This document shows positions 14,859-22,813 of a DNA stretch of 32,290 bases, one piece after another. The notes under the pieces were generated by a model. It worked only from the letters and a program-made list of their open reading frames with translations. It was not told the DNA's origin and did not search any database. The translations under genes and the position numbers were made by a program. Source of the DNA: a virus; IMG/VR virus record IMGVR_UViG_3300020448_000021, positions 1 through 32,290 of that record. One strand, 5' to 3'. Numbering within the stretch: position 1 is the stretch's first letter; every line of letters starts with the position of its first letter.

Positions 14859-15539
14859 ATGGCATACACTTTAACAAACATAACAGACGATATTAGAAAC
14901 TACACAGAAGTTGATAGCACAGTTTTAACAACTGCTGTTGTAAATAGATTTATACAAAATGCAGAAAACAGAATTTATAGAGAAGTAGACTCTGATGATA
15001 ATAGACACTATGCTACATCGAATTTAACTTCAGGTAATAGATATGTAACCATTCCATCTGATCTTAGAAATATTAGATACGTTCAATTAAAAGACACTAA
15101 TGTATCTCCAAATGTGCAAGTTTTTTTAGAGAAAAAAGACACAAGTTATATGACTTCTTTTTATGAAACACCTGGAACGGCTCAAGGTCTTCCAAAATAT
15201 TATGCTAACTGGGACGCTAATTTTTGGGTAGTAGCCCCTACACCAAATGCTACTTATGAAATAACTTTAGCGTATATGAAACAGCCAGTCAGTATTACTG
15301 ATGCTACTAAAAGCGGTAGCGGAACTTATTTATCTAACAAATATCAAGACTTACTTTTATACGGAGCGCTCGTAGAAGCATATGGATACTTGAAAGGTCC
15401 AATAGATATGTTACAATACTACGAAGCGTCTTATAAGCGAGCTTTGGCTTCATATTCTATCGAACAAGAAGGTAGAAGAAGACGAGACGAATATCAAGAT
15501 GGGGTTATTCGTAATGTTATCAAATCACCATCACCATAA
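14859..15539 (+). CDS. Second head-tail adaptor (SU10 adaptor-like)
   Basis: 226 residues. The N-terminus is helical, with VVNRFIQNAENRIYREVDSD, followed by a beta segment (YVTIPSDLRNIRYVQLKD), a region with GLPKYYANWDANFWVVAPTP, and YEITLAYMKQPVSI. The C-terminal helical pair contains YLSNKYQDLLLYGALVEAYG, and the protein ends in a basic helix and tail. This plan (helix, beta domain with PKYY, then a YLS-N-Y-DLLLYGAL helix) is that of phage adaptor proteins of the SU10/P22 connector type. With the 13638 protein it probably forms successive rings below the portal. Confidence 0.76.
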   Translation: MAYTLTNITDDIRNYTEVDSTVLTTAVVNRFIQNAENRIYREVDSDDNRHYATSNLTSGNRYVTIPSDLRNIRYVQLKDTNVSPNVQVFLEKKDTSYMTSFYETPGTAQGLPKYYANWDANFWVVAPTPNATYEITLAYMKQPVSITDATKSGSGTYLSNKYQDLLLYGALVEAYGYLKGPIDMLQYYEASYKRALASYSIEQEGRRRRDEYQDGVIRNVIKSPSP

Positions 15540-15553
15540 TAAGGAGATAATGT

Positions 15554-16006
15554 ATGGCAAATATAGTACCAAATTCTTTCAAATCTAATTTGTTAAAAGG
15601 CGTATTTAATTTTGACACTGCGGGTAATGGAGGAAACTCTTTTAAGTGTGCTTTGTATACAGCTATCACTGGTTATAGTACGTCATCAACAACGTACTTA
15701 GCAGGTACAGGAAATAATGAAGTTGATACTTCAGGAACATCTTATTCAACAGGAGGGTTAGCACTAACTAACGCTGGAGTTGATGGGACTTCTGCAACTT
15801 CTTTTATAGATTTTAATGATTTAACTTTTCCTTCTGTTACTTTAACAGCCAGAGGTGCAGCTATTTATAAAGATACTGGAAGTGGTAATGAGCTGGTTCT
15901 AGTTTTAGATTTTGGTGGAAATAAAACAGCAACTAATGGAGACTTTATTATTCAGTTTCCTACTGCTGATGCATCAAATGCTATTATAAGATTAGGCGAC
16001 GCGTAA
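15554..16006 (+). CDS. Conserved virion protein, tail/fibre-associated
   Basis: 150 residues. It begins VPNSFKSNLLKGVFNFDTAG and contains FKCALYTAI, an EVDTSGTSYSTGGLALTNAG segment, FIDFNDLTFPSVTLTARGAA, and ends FIIQFPTADASNAIIRLGDA. This is a well-represented phage family (single beta domain, with the hallmark F-KxxLL-G-FDF start and a FP-ADA-NAIIR end), found near tail and fibre genes. I know no firm function. AAGGAG lies seven bases before the start. It is the first gene of the adhesion region. Confidence 0.76.
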   Translation: MANIVPNSFKSNLLKGVFNFDTAGNGGNSFKCALYTAITGYSTSSTTYLAGTGNNEVDTSGTSYSTGGLALTNAGVDGTSATSFIDFNDLTFPSVTLTARGAAIYKDTGSGNELVLVLDFGGNKTATNGDFIIQFPTADASNAIIRLGDA

Positions 16007-16022
16007 TATTAAGGATTTATAA

Positions 16023-16481
16023 ATGGCTTTTGTATTAAACGACAGAGTTAAACAGACAAGTACGTCTACTGGTACGGCAACAATACAACTATCAACCAAC
16101 CCAGAAGTTGGTTTTGAAAGTTTTGTTACTGGTATTGGTAACGGCAATAATACGTTTTATTGTATATCTCACGATGGTACAGCTGATTTTGAAGTCGGTA
16201 TTGGAACTGTAACAGATGCAACACCTGATACACTTTCAAGAGATACCGTTATCTCCTCTTCAAACTCGGATAGCAAAGTGAATTTTCAAACAGGGACTAA
16301 AACTGTATTTTGTACTTATCCTGCAAAACGTGCTCCGTCTGCAGCTATGACAGCTACAACTTACATTAATACACACGCTTCAACTATTTCTGATGTTCAA
16401 ACAATGGACTCAGGAGTTTTAGCAGGCCCAGTAACAGTATCTAATACTGTTACGGTAACAGGAACATTGGTAATTTTATAA
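16023..16481 (+). CDS. Conserved fibre-base or tail protein
   Basis: 152 residues. The first 105 contain NDRVKQTSTSTGTATIQLST, FESFVTGIGNGNNTFYCISH, ADFEVGIGTVTDATPDTLSR and DTVISSSNSDSKVNFQTGTK, ending in VFCTYPAKRA. This is a recognisable conserved beta domain in marine phage and cyanophage tail regions. A short Ser/Thr/Val tail follows with VSNTVTVTGTLVIL, which resembles the start of a trimeric fibre shaft. The gene is coupled to the following Gly-rich fibre by TAATG. The two probably form consecutive parts of one adhesion structure. Confidence 0.75.
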   Translation: MAFVLNDRVKQTSTSTGTATIQLSTNPEVGFESFVTGIGNGNNTFYCISHDGTADFEVGIGTVTDATPDTLSRDTVISSSNSDSKVNFQTGTKTVFCTYPAKRAPSAAMTATTYINTHASTISDVQTMDSGVLAGPVTVSNTVTVTGTLVIL

Positions 16482-17986
16482 TGAGCCAAATAGAAGTAGA
16501 TAAAGTAATACCTCAATCAGGAACATCTTTACAACTAGGTGAAAATGGTGACACTATTTCAGTACCTGCAGGTGCAACTTTTAACGCATCAGCTGGTACA
16601 TTTACATTACCAGATGGTTCAGTAGTTGAAGCAAAAATTGCTAATAGTGCAGTTACAAACGATAAACTTGCTGGATCAATTGCTAATTCTAAATTAGCAA
16701 ACTCAGCAATTACTATAAATGGTTCATCAGTTTCTTTAGGTGGATCTGTTACAATTTTAACAGGGACTTCTTGGCAATCAGCCATAAAAACTTCAACATT
16801 CACAGCTGCTGCAGGAGAGGGTTATTTTATAAATACATCGGGTGGTGCTTTTGAAGTTGATCTACCTGGATCTCCAAGTGTTGGAGACGTAATAGAATTT
16901 ATCGATTTTTCAAGATCGTTTGCAACTAATGCATTAACATTAGATCAAGGGTCTCTTAAATTTCAAGGGAACACATCACCAAAACCAGTTTACAATACAA
17001 CTGGTCAAGGTATTAGAATAGTTTATTCAGGCACAACACAAGGTTGGATACCAACTTCAGATGATGATGTCACTTTAGAAACACCACAATCATACTCTTT
17101 ACAATATTTAGTTATTGCAGGAGGTGGTGCAGGTGGTGGTGGACATAGGTCTGGAGGAGGAGGTGCAGGAGGATATAGAAATTCTTATGCTTCAGAAACT
17201 TCTGGAAGAAATTCTTCAACTGAAACACCTTGGACAGTAAATCCAGGAACAGTAGTTACAGTCACAGTGGGTGCTGGTGGTGCAGTTTCAAGTGTTGGAA
17301 ATGGTGGCACAGGAGGAACTTCATCTATTGCTGCTAGTGGTCAAACTACAATTACCTCTCATGGAGGAGGTGGTGGTGGAGAATACCAAGCTGATGCAGA
17401 CGCAGGAACTTATGGTTCTGGTGGTGGTGCAGGACATCAAACTAATGCAGCAAAATTTGGTTCAGATGGAACAGCAGGACAAGGATTTGATGGTGGAGAT
17501 ACTAATGTTTCAAATGCTACTCCACAAGGAGGAGCAGGTGGAGGTGCATCAGAAAATGGAGCAGGTGGTGGAACAACATCACCATCAACTGGAGGTGCAG
17601 GTTTATCTTCTTCTATAACAGGTTCAGCAGTCACAAGAGCAGGTGGTGGTGGAGCAGGTTCTTATGGTGCTGGTGGAAAATCTAATGGTGGTTCAGGTGG
17701 AGGTGGAAATGGTGGTCACGATTCTGCAACTGATACTTCTGGTGTAATAGATGGAACTGGAAGTTATTATTATCCTACTTCTGGAACAGACAATACTGGA
17801 GGTGGTGGAGGAGGAACTGCAGGGCCAAATAACTCTACAACTTATGGTAGAGGTGGTTCTGGCGTAGTTATTTTAAGAGTACCATCATCAAGTTATACTG
17901 GTACAACAAGTGGTTCTCCAACAGTTACAACAGTTGGTTCAGATAAAGTAATGGTTTTTAATTCAAGTGGGAGTTATACAACATAA
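16481..17986 (+). CDS. Tail fibre with anchor domain and glycine-rich adhesin tip
   Basis: 501 residues. The N-terminal anchor (1-70) has the pattern VDKVIPQSGTSLQLGENGDT and IANSKLANSAITINGSSVSL, shared almost in order with the 18350 protein. A middle domain (about 95-195) has EVDLPGSPSVGDVIEFIDFS and IVYSGTTQGWIPTSD, a fold also seen in the C-terminal half of the 26124 protein. From about 208, after LQYLVIAGGGAGGGG, the protein is dominated by Gly-rich runs of three to six Gly with Ala and Ser, ending with GRGGSGVVILRVP and a short beta tail. Gly-rich tips of this kind can pack as polyglycine helices and bind receptors, as known for some T4-like adhesins. The DNA of the tip is purine-rich with GGAGGTGGT repeats, which can vary by slippage. 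Confidence 0.82.
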   Translation: MSQIEVDKVIPQSGTSLQLGENGDTISVPAGATFNASAGTFTLPDGSVVEAKIANSAVTNDKLAGSIANSKLANSAITINGSSVSLGGSVTILTGTSWQSAIKTSTFTAAAGEGYFINTSGGAFEVDLPGSPSVGDVIEFIDFSRSFATNALTLDQGSLKFQGNTSPKPVYNTTGQGIRIVYSGTTQGWIPTSDDDVTLETPQSYSLQYLVIAGGGAGGGGHRSGGGGAGGYRNSYASETSGRNSSTETPWTVNPGTVVTVTVGAGGAVSSVGNGGTGGTSSIAASGQTTITSHGGGGGGEYQADADAGTYGSGGGAGHQTNAAKFGSDGTAGQGFDGGDTNVSNATPQGGAGGGASENGAGGGTTSPSTGGAGLSSSITGSAVTRAGGGGAGSYGAGGKSNGGSGGGGNGGHDSATDTSGVIDGTGSYYYPTSGTDNTGGGGGGTAGPNNSTTYGRGGSGVVILRVPSSSYTGTTSGSPTVTTVGSDKVMVFNSSGSYTT

Positions 17987-18357
17987 TGGCATTTTTTTGT
18001 AAAATAGATGAAAATAATATTGTAAAAAATATAGAGGTTGTTGATAATAGTATAGCAACAACAGAAGAAGCAGGTATTGCTTTTCTAAAAGAATTACATG
18101 GACAACAATTTAATTATAAACAAATGGGTTCAGCACCATTTATATCTAATGGAGTTGAAACAACTAGAAACTATGGTGGAATAAATTTTACTTATGATGA
18201 AAGTTTAAATATATTTATTGAACCAAAACCTTTTGATTCTTGGATATTAAATGAATCAACAGGTATATATCATGCACCTGTAGATTATCCTAATGATGGA
18301 AAAGTTTATTCTTGGAATGAAGAAAATCAAACTTGGGATGAAATAAACGATGAGTGA
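17986..18357 (+). CDS. Conserved fibre-linked protein
   Basis: 123 residues. It contains FCKIDENNIVKNIEVVDNSI, EAGIAFLKELHG, ETTRNYGGINFTYDESLNIF, IEPKPFDSWILNESTGIYHA and PVDYPNDGKVYSWNEENQTW. I associate the RNY-GIGYTYD---FIPPKP--SW pattern with a small protein common beside cyanophage and marine phage fibre genes. A role as fibre chaperone or small distal protein is possible; I do not know it. It overlaps the next gene by eight bases (ATGAGTGA) and the preceding gene by TAATG. Confidence 0.74.
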   Translation: MAFFCKIDENNIVKNIEVVDNSIATTEEAGIAFLKELHGQQFNYKQMGSAPFISNGVETTRNYGGINFTYDESLNIFIEPKPFDSWILNESTGIYHAPVDYPNDGKVYSWNEENQTWDEINDE

Positions 18358-19180
18358 AGTAAAAGTAAATAAGATAAGTCCAAGATCAGGAACAAATGTA
18401 CAGCTAGGAGATAGTGGAGATACTATAACTATTCCTGCAGGTGCAACATTTGCTGGAACACAGAACATTGCAAACTCAGCCCTTACAGGATCAGGACAAA
18501 TTACAATCAATGGTCAAGCAGTAGCTCTTGGTGGATCAGTAACTATATCTACAATTGCTAGACCAACTTATAACTCAGGCCAAAGTTTTACAATTCCACC
18601 AACTACAAATACTTCTATAACTATTGCAGGAACTAATTTTCAATCTGTGCCTATTGTTGAAGCAATAAATAATTCAACAGGTGCAATAACAAGAGCAGTA
18701 ACTGTATCTTTTTCAAGTGCATCTTCTATTGCAGCCGTGTTTAATTTAGCTGCAGGATCGTATTTTATTAGAATTGAAAACAATGATGGTGGTGCTGTAA
18801 GATCTACAAATGCAGATTTAACAGCGTCTACTTCACCATCTTGGTCTACATCAGCAGGATCACTAGGTTCATTTAGTGCAGGATCAACTATCTCTGGATT
18901 GAATGTTCAAGCATCTTCTGATAGTAACGTAACTATAACTGAAACAACGTCGGTGTTGACGTCAAACTCAAATACGCCAGCAACGACTATGAATTTAACT
19001 TTGTCTGGAACTCCAGCAAGCAGTGCAACTTATACAATAAGTGGTACGGCACCATCACCTACAAGTGATCAAACGTACAACTTTACATTAAGAGCAACAG
19101 ACGCTGAAGGACAGACCGCTGACAGAGCATTTAGTATTACAATATCTGTTGGTGCTAATAATTCAGGACAGTTTAACTAG
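18350..19180 (+). CDS. Tail fibre A (anchor, IPT/TIG-like, Ig-like)
   Basis: 276 residues. The anchor (1-70) repeats that of the 16481 fibre: VNKISPRSGTNVQLGDSGDT, then IPAGATF, then INGQAVALGGSVTI. Residues about 75-158 form an IPT/TIG-like domain (SITIAGTNFQSVPIVEAINN ... YFIRIENNDGGAV), and 165-272 an Ig-like domain of the He_PIG type ending YNFTLRATDAEGQTADRAFS, with GQFN at the end. It is paralogous to the 21638 protein over both Ig-like domains. It ends in TAG and is in the same frame as the following gene with no other stop between, so read-through would fuse it to the lectin gene. Confidence 0.78.
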   Translation: MSEVKVNKISPRSGTNVQLGDSGDTITIPAGATFAGTQNIANSALTGSGQITINGQAVALGGSVTISTIARPTYNSGQSFTIPPTTNTSITIAGTNFQSVPIVEAINNSTGAITRAVTVSFSSASSIAAVFNLAAGSYFIRIENNDGGAVRSTNADLTASTSPSWSTSAGSLGSFSAGSTISGLNVQASSDSNVTITETTSVLTSNSNTPATTMNLTLSGTPASSATYTISGTAPSPTSDQTYNFTLRATDAEGQTADRAFSITISVGANNSGQFN

Positions 19181-19189
19181 GATAATATT

Positions 19190-20569
19190 ATGGCAAATAG
19201 TTATTTAAGTAAAAGTGCAAGTAGTGGAAATAGCACAACTTTTACAATTTCAGCTTGGATAAAAAGAACTGTTACTGGCACAGCTACACAAATATTTAAT
19301 GCTCATAAAGCTGATAGTATAGCAGGTCATACAAATTTTGGTATTGATTCTAATGATAGATTAGATCTAAGTACATGGAGTGTAAATGTTTTGACTACTA
19401 ATAGAAGATTAAGAGATACTAATGGTTTCTATCATGTTGTTGTTCAAGTTGATTCTACAAACTCAACTGCGGATGATAGGGTAAAAATGTGGATTAATGG
19501 CCAACAGGAAACATCATTTTCTACAAGAAATAATCCAAGTTCTAGTCAAGCATTTTCAGTAAATGATGCTGCTAGTACACATACTGTTGGAGCAGGTAAT
19601 CAGGGCAGTGGTCGAGTTCAATATTTTAATGGTTATATGAGTCATTTCGTTTTAGTAGATGGTAGTGTTGTAGCACCTACAGAGTTTGGTGAAACAGATT
19701 CTACATCAGGTATTTGGAAATTTAAAACACCAAGTGGTGTTACATTTGGCACAAATGGTGTTCATTTAAAATTTGAAAACTCTGCAGCACTTGGCACAGA
19801 TAGTTCTGGTAACTCAAATACATTTACGGTTAATGGAAATTTAAAACAAGCACTTGATACACCATCAAATGTTCATGCTACATTTAATCCTTTAATAAAC
19901 CCTAATGGTGCAACTTTAGCAAATGGTAATACACATTCTAGTAAATCTGGAACCCATGCTATAGTACAAAGCACAATAGCTTGTGGTTATCCAAACGCAC
20001 CATCAACAGCTAAATTTTATTGGGAATGTAAAATGGAAGCAACAGATGGAAGAACTGTTGGTTTAATAAAATCAAATATACAACAAATTTCATCATGGTA
20101 TAATGATTATTTAGGTCAAAATTCTGGTGGAGATGGAATTATAGGTTATTATCTTGGAACTTATGTAGATTCTACAAATAGTACAGTTGCTTATAATGGA
20201 AATGGGTCAGCAATTACTATTTCTACTGGATTTTCAGCAGGAGATATAATGGTTCATGCTTATGATGCTAGTACAGGAAAATACTGGCAAGGTAAAAATG
20301 GAGTATGGTTTACAGTTGGTGGTGGAGTTGGAAATCCTGCAACAGGTGCATATCCTTTAGTTACATTAAACGCAACAGATAGAACACATGATATTTTTCC
20401 TGCCGATAGCTCACTAGATGGAAGATGGTCATGGAATTTTGGTAATGGTTATTTTAAAACAACAGCTATAACTTCTGCAGGTTCAAATGGTAATGGAAGT
20501 TTATTTGAATATGATGTACCATCTGGATATTACGCATTAAATACAAAAAATATTAACACTTATGGATAA
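19190..20569 (+). CDS. Tail fibre B (LamG-like and SPRY-like lectin domains)
   Basis: 459 residues. The first 215 look like a concanavalin A/LamG domain: TTFTISAWIKR, FYHVVVQVDS, VKMWINGQQET, and FNGYMSHFVLVDGS. The second half (about 225-450) resembles a SPRY-type beta sandwich: KFYWECKMEATDGRTVGLI, GKYWQGKNGVWFTVGGGVG, and WSWNFGNGYFKTTAI. Both folds often bind sugars, so it probably recognises cell-surface glycan. The paralogue at 22813 has the same domains. No strong ribosome binding site precedes it (TAGGATAATATT), which fits coupling to or read-through from gene A. Confidence 0.78.
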   Translation: MANSYLSKSASSGNSTTFTISAWIKRTVTGTATQIFNAHKADSIAGHTNFGIDSNDRLDLSTWSVNVLTTNRRLRDTNGFYHVVVQVDSTNSTADDRVKMWINGQQETSFSTRNNPSSSQAFSVNDAASTHTVGAGNQGSGRVQYFNGYMSHFVLVDGSVVAPTEFGETDSTSGIWKFKTPSGVTFGTNGVHLKFENSAALGTDSSGNSNTFTVNGNLKQALDTPSNVHATFNPLINPNGATLANGNTHSSKSGTHAIVQSTIACGYPNAPSTAKFYWECKMEATDGRTVGLIKSNIQQISSWYNDYLGQNSGGDGIIGYYLGTYVDSTNSTVAYNGNGSAITISTGFSAGDIMVHAYDASTGKYWQGKNGVWFTVGGGVGNPATGAYPLVTLNATDRTHDIFPADSSLDGRWSWNFGNGYFKTTAITSAGSNGNGSLFEYDVPSGYYALNTKNINTYG

Positions 20570-20574
20570 AAATT

Positions 20575-21636
20575 ATGGCATATAGTACAATTTCAAAACC
20601 TAGCTTACATTTTACTAGTTTACTAAGAACTGGAACTTATGGAAATGGGCAGACAACAACAGATTTTGCAACATTAGGATTTACACCAGATTGGTCTTGG
20701 ATGAAACCAAGAAATACTGCTGGATCACATGATCAAGCAGATATTGTTAGAGGAGCTGGACAAATGTTAAAAACAGATAGCACTGCTATGCAAACAGCTG
20801 GTGGTGCGGTAACAAGTTTTATTACCAATGGTATTCGTGTTACTACTAATAATGATTGGGGATCAAATATAAATATTGTTCATCATTTTTGGAAGTTGGG
20901 AGGAGCAGCATCTTCAAACTCAGATGGATCTGTAACTGCAAATGTTTCTGCTAATCAATCATCAGGAGTATCTATTGCTAGTTTTACAGGTACTGAAAGT
21001 GCAATAACTGTTGGACATGGTTTAGGTGTAGCACCATCTGTGTTTATAATAAGAAGATATACAGATGATGGTTATTCATCAACTTCAGAGTGGTACTTTT
21101 ATCATAAAAGTTTGGCATCAAATAAATATTTAACTTTACAATCAAGTGCTGCAACAGGAACAAATGATGGTTCTTTGTGGAATACATCAACTCCCGTTAC
21201 TGACTCCGTAATTAATATTGGTAACAATGCAAATTCAAACCATAGTGGTACATCTGTTCTTTTATATTCTTTTGCAGAAAAAAAAGGTTTTTCAAAATTT
21301 GGAAGCTACATAGGAAATGGAAATGCTGACGGGCCATTTATCTACACAGGATTTAAACCTGCGTTTTTAATAACAAAAAATACAAGTAGTGTAAATAATT
21401 GGACTATGTGTGATAACAAAAGAAGTACATTTAATCCTAATAATACAGTATTAAATCCAAATGTAAATTCTGCTGAAGCAACTAATAACCCACAAGATTT
21501 TTTATCTAATGGATTTAAAATAAGAGGAACTGAGGGTAATACAAATACAAGTGGAAATACATATATATACATGGCATTTGCAGAAGAACCTCTTGTGGCA
21601 AACGTAGGACAGAGTATACCAGCAACGGCAAAATAA
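20575..21636 (+). CDS. Tail fibre C (DUF7483-like)
   Basis: 353 residues of beta-rich sequence with the marks of a fibre family I associate with DUF7483: LGFTPDWSWMKPRNTAGSHD, a W-L repeat, VGHGLGVAPSVFIIRRYTD, FAEKKGFSKFGSYIGNGNAD, FIYTGFKPAFLITKNTSS, DFLSNGFKIRG and TYIYMAFAEEP, ending SIPATAK. The half repeats (GFTPDW at residue about 38 and GFKPAF at about 260) suggest an internally duplicated domain. The paralogue at 24204 keeps all these motifs. No ribosome binding site is obvious. It is probably the distal or receptor-binding part of the fibre. Confidence 0.76.
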   Translation: MAYSTISKPSLHFTSLLRTGTYGNGQTTTDFATLGFTPDWSWMKPRNTAGSHDQADIVRGAGQMLKTDSTAMQTAGGAVTSFITNGIRVTTNNDWGSNINIVHHFWKLGGAASSNSDGSVTANVSANQSSGVSIASFTGTESAITVGHGLGVAPSVFIIRRYTDDGYSSTSEWYFYHKSLASNKYLTLQSSAATGTNDGSLWNTSTPVTDSVINIGNNANSNHSGTSVLLYSFAEKKGFSKFGSYIGNGNADGPFIYTGFKPAFLITKNTSSVNNWTMCDNKRSTFNPNNTVLNPNVNSAEATNNPQDFLSNGFKIRGTEGNTNTSGNTYIYMAFAEEPLVANVGQSIPATAK

Positions 21637-21637
21637 T

Positions 21638-22813
21638 ATGAGTTCAATTTTAAAAGTAGATACGATACAAGACCAAAACGGTAATCTTATCATCAGTAAA
21701 GATTCTGGTGGTGGGGGTTTTCTTAGTCCTTATGCATCTGCTTCTGCTCCAATAGTATACACAGTTACTGTTGCAACTAAAACTACAGCACATCCGTATA
21801 GTGGTGTTGGTAGTTCTAATGCATATTTTATAAATGGTATTGAGGCACCTATCATAGAATTAAAAGGTAATGATACAGCAAAGCCATACTATTATAAGTT
21901 TGATCAATCAGACGCTTCTAATGGAAGTGGTGGTGGCCACCCTTTAAGATTCTATAATGATGCTGCTAAAACTACACAATTTACTACAGGTGTAACTACA
22001 TCTGGTACACCAGGCCAAGCAGGTGCACATACAACAATTGCTGTAGATAAAGATACACCTAGCATTTTATATTACCAATGTTCATCACACGCACACATGG
22101 GTAATCACACAATACATAATTCACCAACTATTAACACAGGTGTATTTTTAAAATTACCAACAGCTGATGGTACAGCGAATCAAGTTATATCTACTGACGG
22201 ATCAGGGACTTTGACTTTTTCTGATAGTGTTCTTTTTCCAACAATAGGATCTATTAGTCCAAGTGTTATAGAAAACACACAAACAGCTGTAACAATTACA
22301 GGTACAAATTTTAAAGATAGTTCAACACCACCTTTCGTTGATGCAATCAATGCATCTACTGGTGCAATTGTAACTGCAGACTCAGTATCATTTACAAACG
22401 CAACAACGGTTGTTGCAACATTTACATTACCAGTTGATGGTACATACTTTTTAAGATTAGAAAATAATGATGGTATTGCATGTAGATCAGGAACAGCTTT
22501 ACTTACTGTATCTGATGCACCTGTGTGGACGACTTCTGCAGGTAGTTTAGGAACAGTGGCCGCTACAGGAAGTGTCAACTTTACAGTTGCTGCAACAAAT
22601 GCTACAAGTTTTGCTAAGACAACCGGAAGTTTTCCAGGTGGCGTAAGTATTAATTCAAGCACCGGAGTAATATCTGGAACTGAGTCAGGGTCAACTGCTA
22701 CGACTACGTATACATTTACGATCCGAGCAACGGATGCGCAGGGCCAAACAGCTGATCGTCAGTTTACAATTACAATATCTCACGGCGCGTCGGGAGGAGG
22801 ACAATTTAACTAA
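21638..22813 (+). CDS. Tail fibre A' with cupredoxin-like insertion
   Basis: 391 residues. The N-terminus SSILKVDTIQDQNGNLIISK is a common phage fibre anchor. Residues about 40-160 look like a cupredoxin fold: a beta strand region with NGIEAPIIELKGNDT, then FDQSDASNGSGGGHPLRFYN, and finally ILYYQCSSHAHMGNH. His101, Cys148, His151 and Met154 match the order of blue-copper ligands (His, Cys, His, Met), although Cys-x2-His-x2-Met is two residues shorter than the plastocyanin loop. Then come an IPT/TIG-like domain (about 204-286) and an He_PIG Ig-like domain (about 292-385), both paralogous to the 18350 protein, and the same GQFN end. The start lies one base after the preceding stop with no clear binding site. 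Confidence 0.78.
   Translation: MSSILKVDTIQDQNGNLIISKDSGGGGFLSPYASASAPIVYTVTVATKTTAHPYSGVGSSNAYFINGIEAPIIELKGNDTAKPYYYKFDQSDASNGSGGGHPLRFYNDAAKTTQFTTGVTTSGTPGQAGAHTTIAVDKDTPSILYYQCSSHAHMGNHTIHNSPTINTGVFLKLPTADGTANQVISTDGSGTLTFSDSVLFPTIGSISPSVIENTQTAVTITGTNFKDSSTPPFVDAINASTGAIVTADSVSFTNATTVVATFTLPVDGTYFLRLENNDGIACRSGTALLTVSDAPVWTTSAGSLGTVAATGSVNFTVAATNATSFAKTTGSFPGGVSINSSTGVISGTESGSTATTTYTFTIRATDAQGQTADRQFTITISHGASGGGQFN

Noticed and set aside
17271-17618. Second plus-strand frame inside the Gly-rich fibre (115 codons)
   Set aside because: It is a frame shift of Gly codon repeats giving Leu/Val/Gln runs; nothing suggests a second protein.
17104-17900. GGAGGTGGT repeats as a possible CRISPR or recombination array
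   Set aside because: There is no fixed repeat-spacer unit; the repeats are Gly codons in one open frame.
22079-22102. CSSHAHM as a c-type haem site
   Set aside because: A haem c site needs Cys-x-x-Cys-His; here a single Cys is followed by x-x-His, which fits a copper-type loop better.
22180-22662. Minus-strand open frame opposite fibre A' (160 codons)
   Set aside because: It lies opposite a gene with clear domain paralogy and results from the Thr/Ala/Val codon use of beta-rich fibres.
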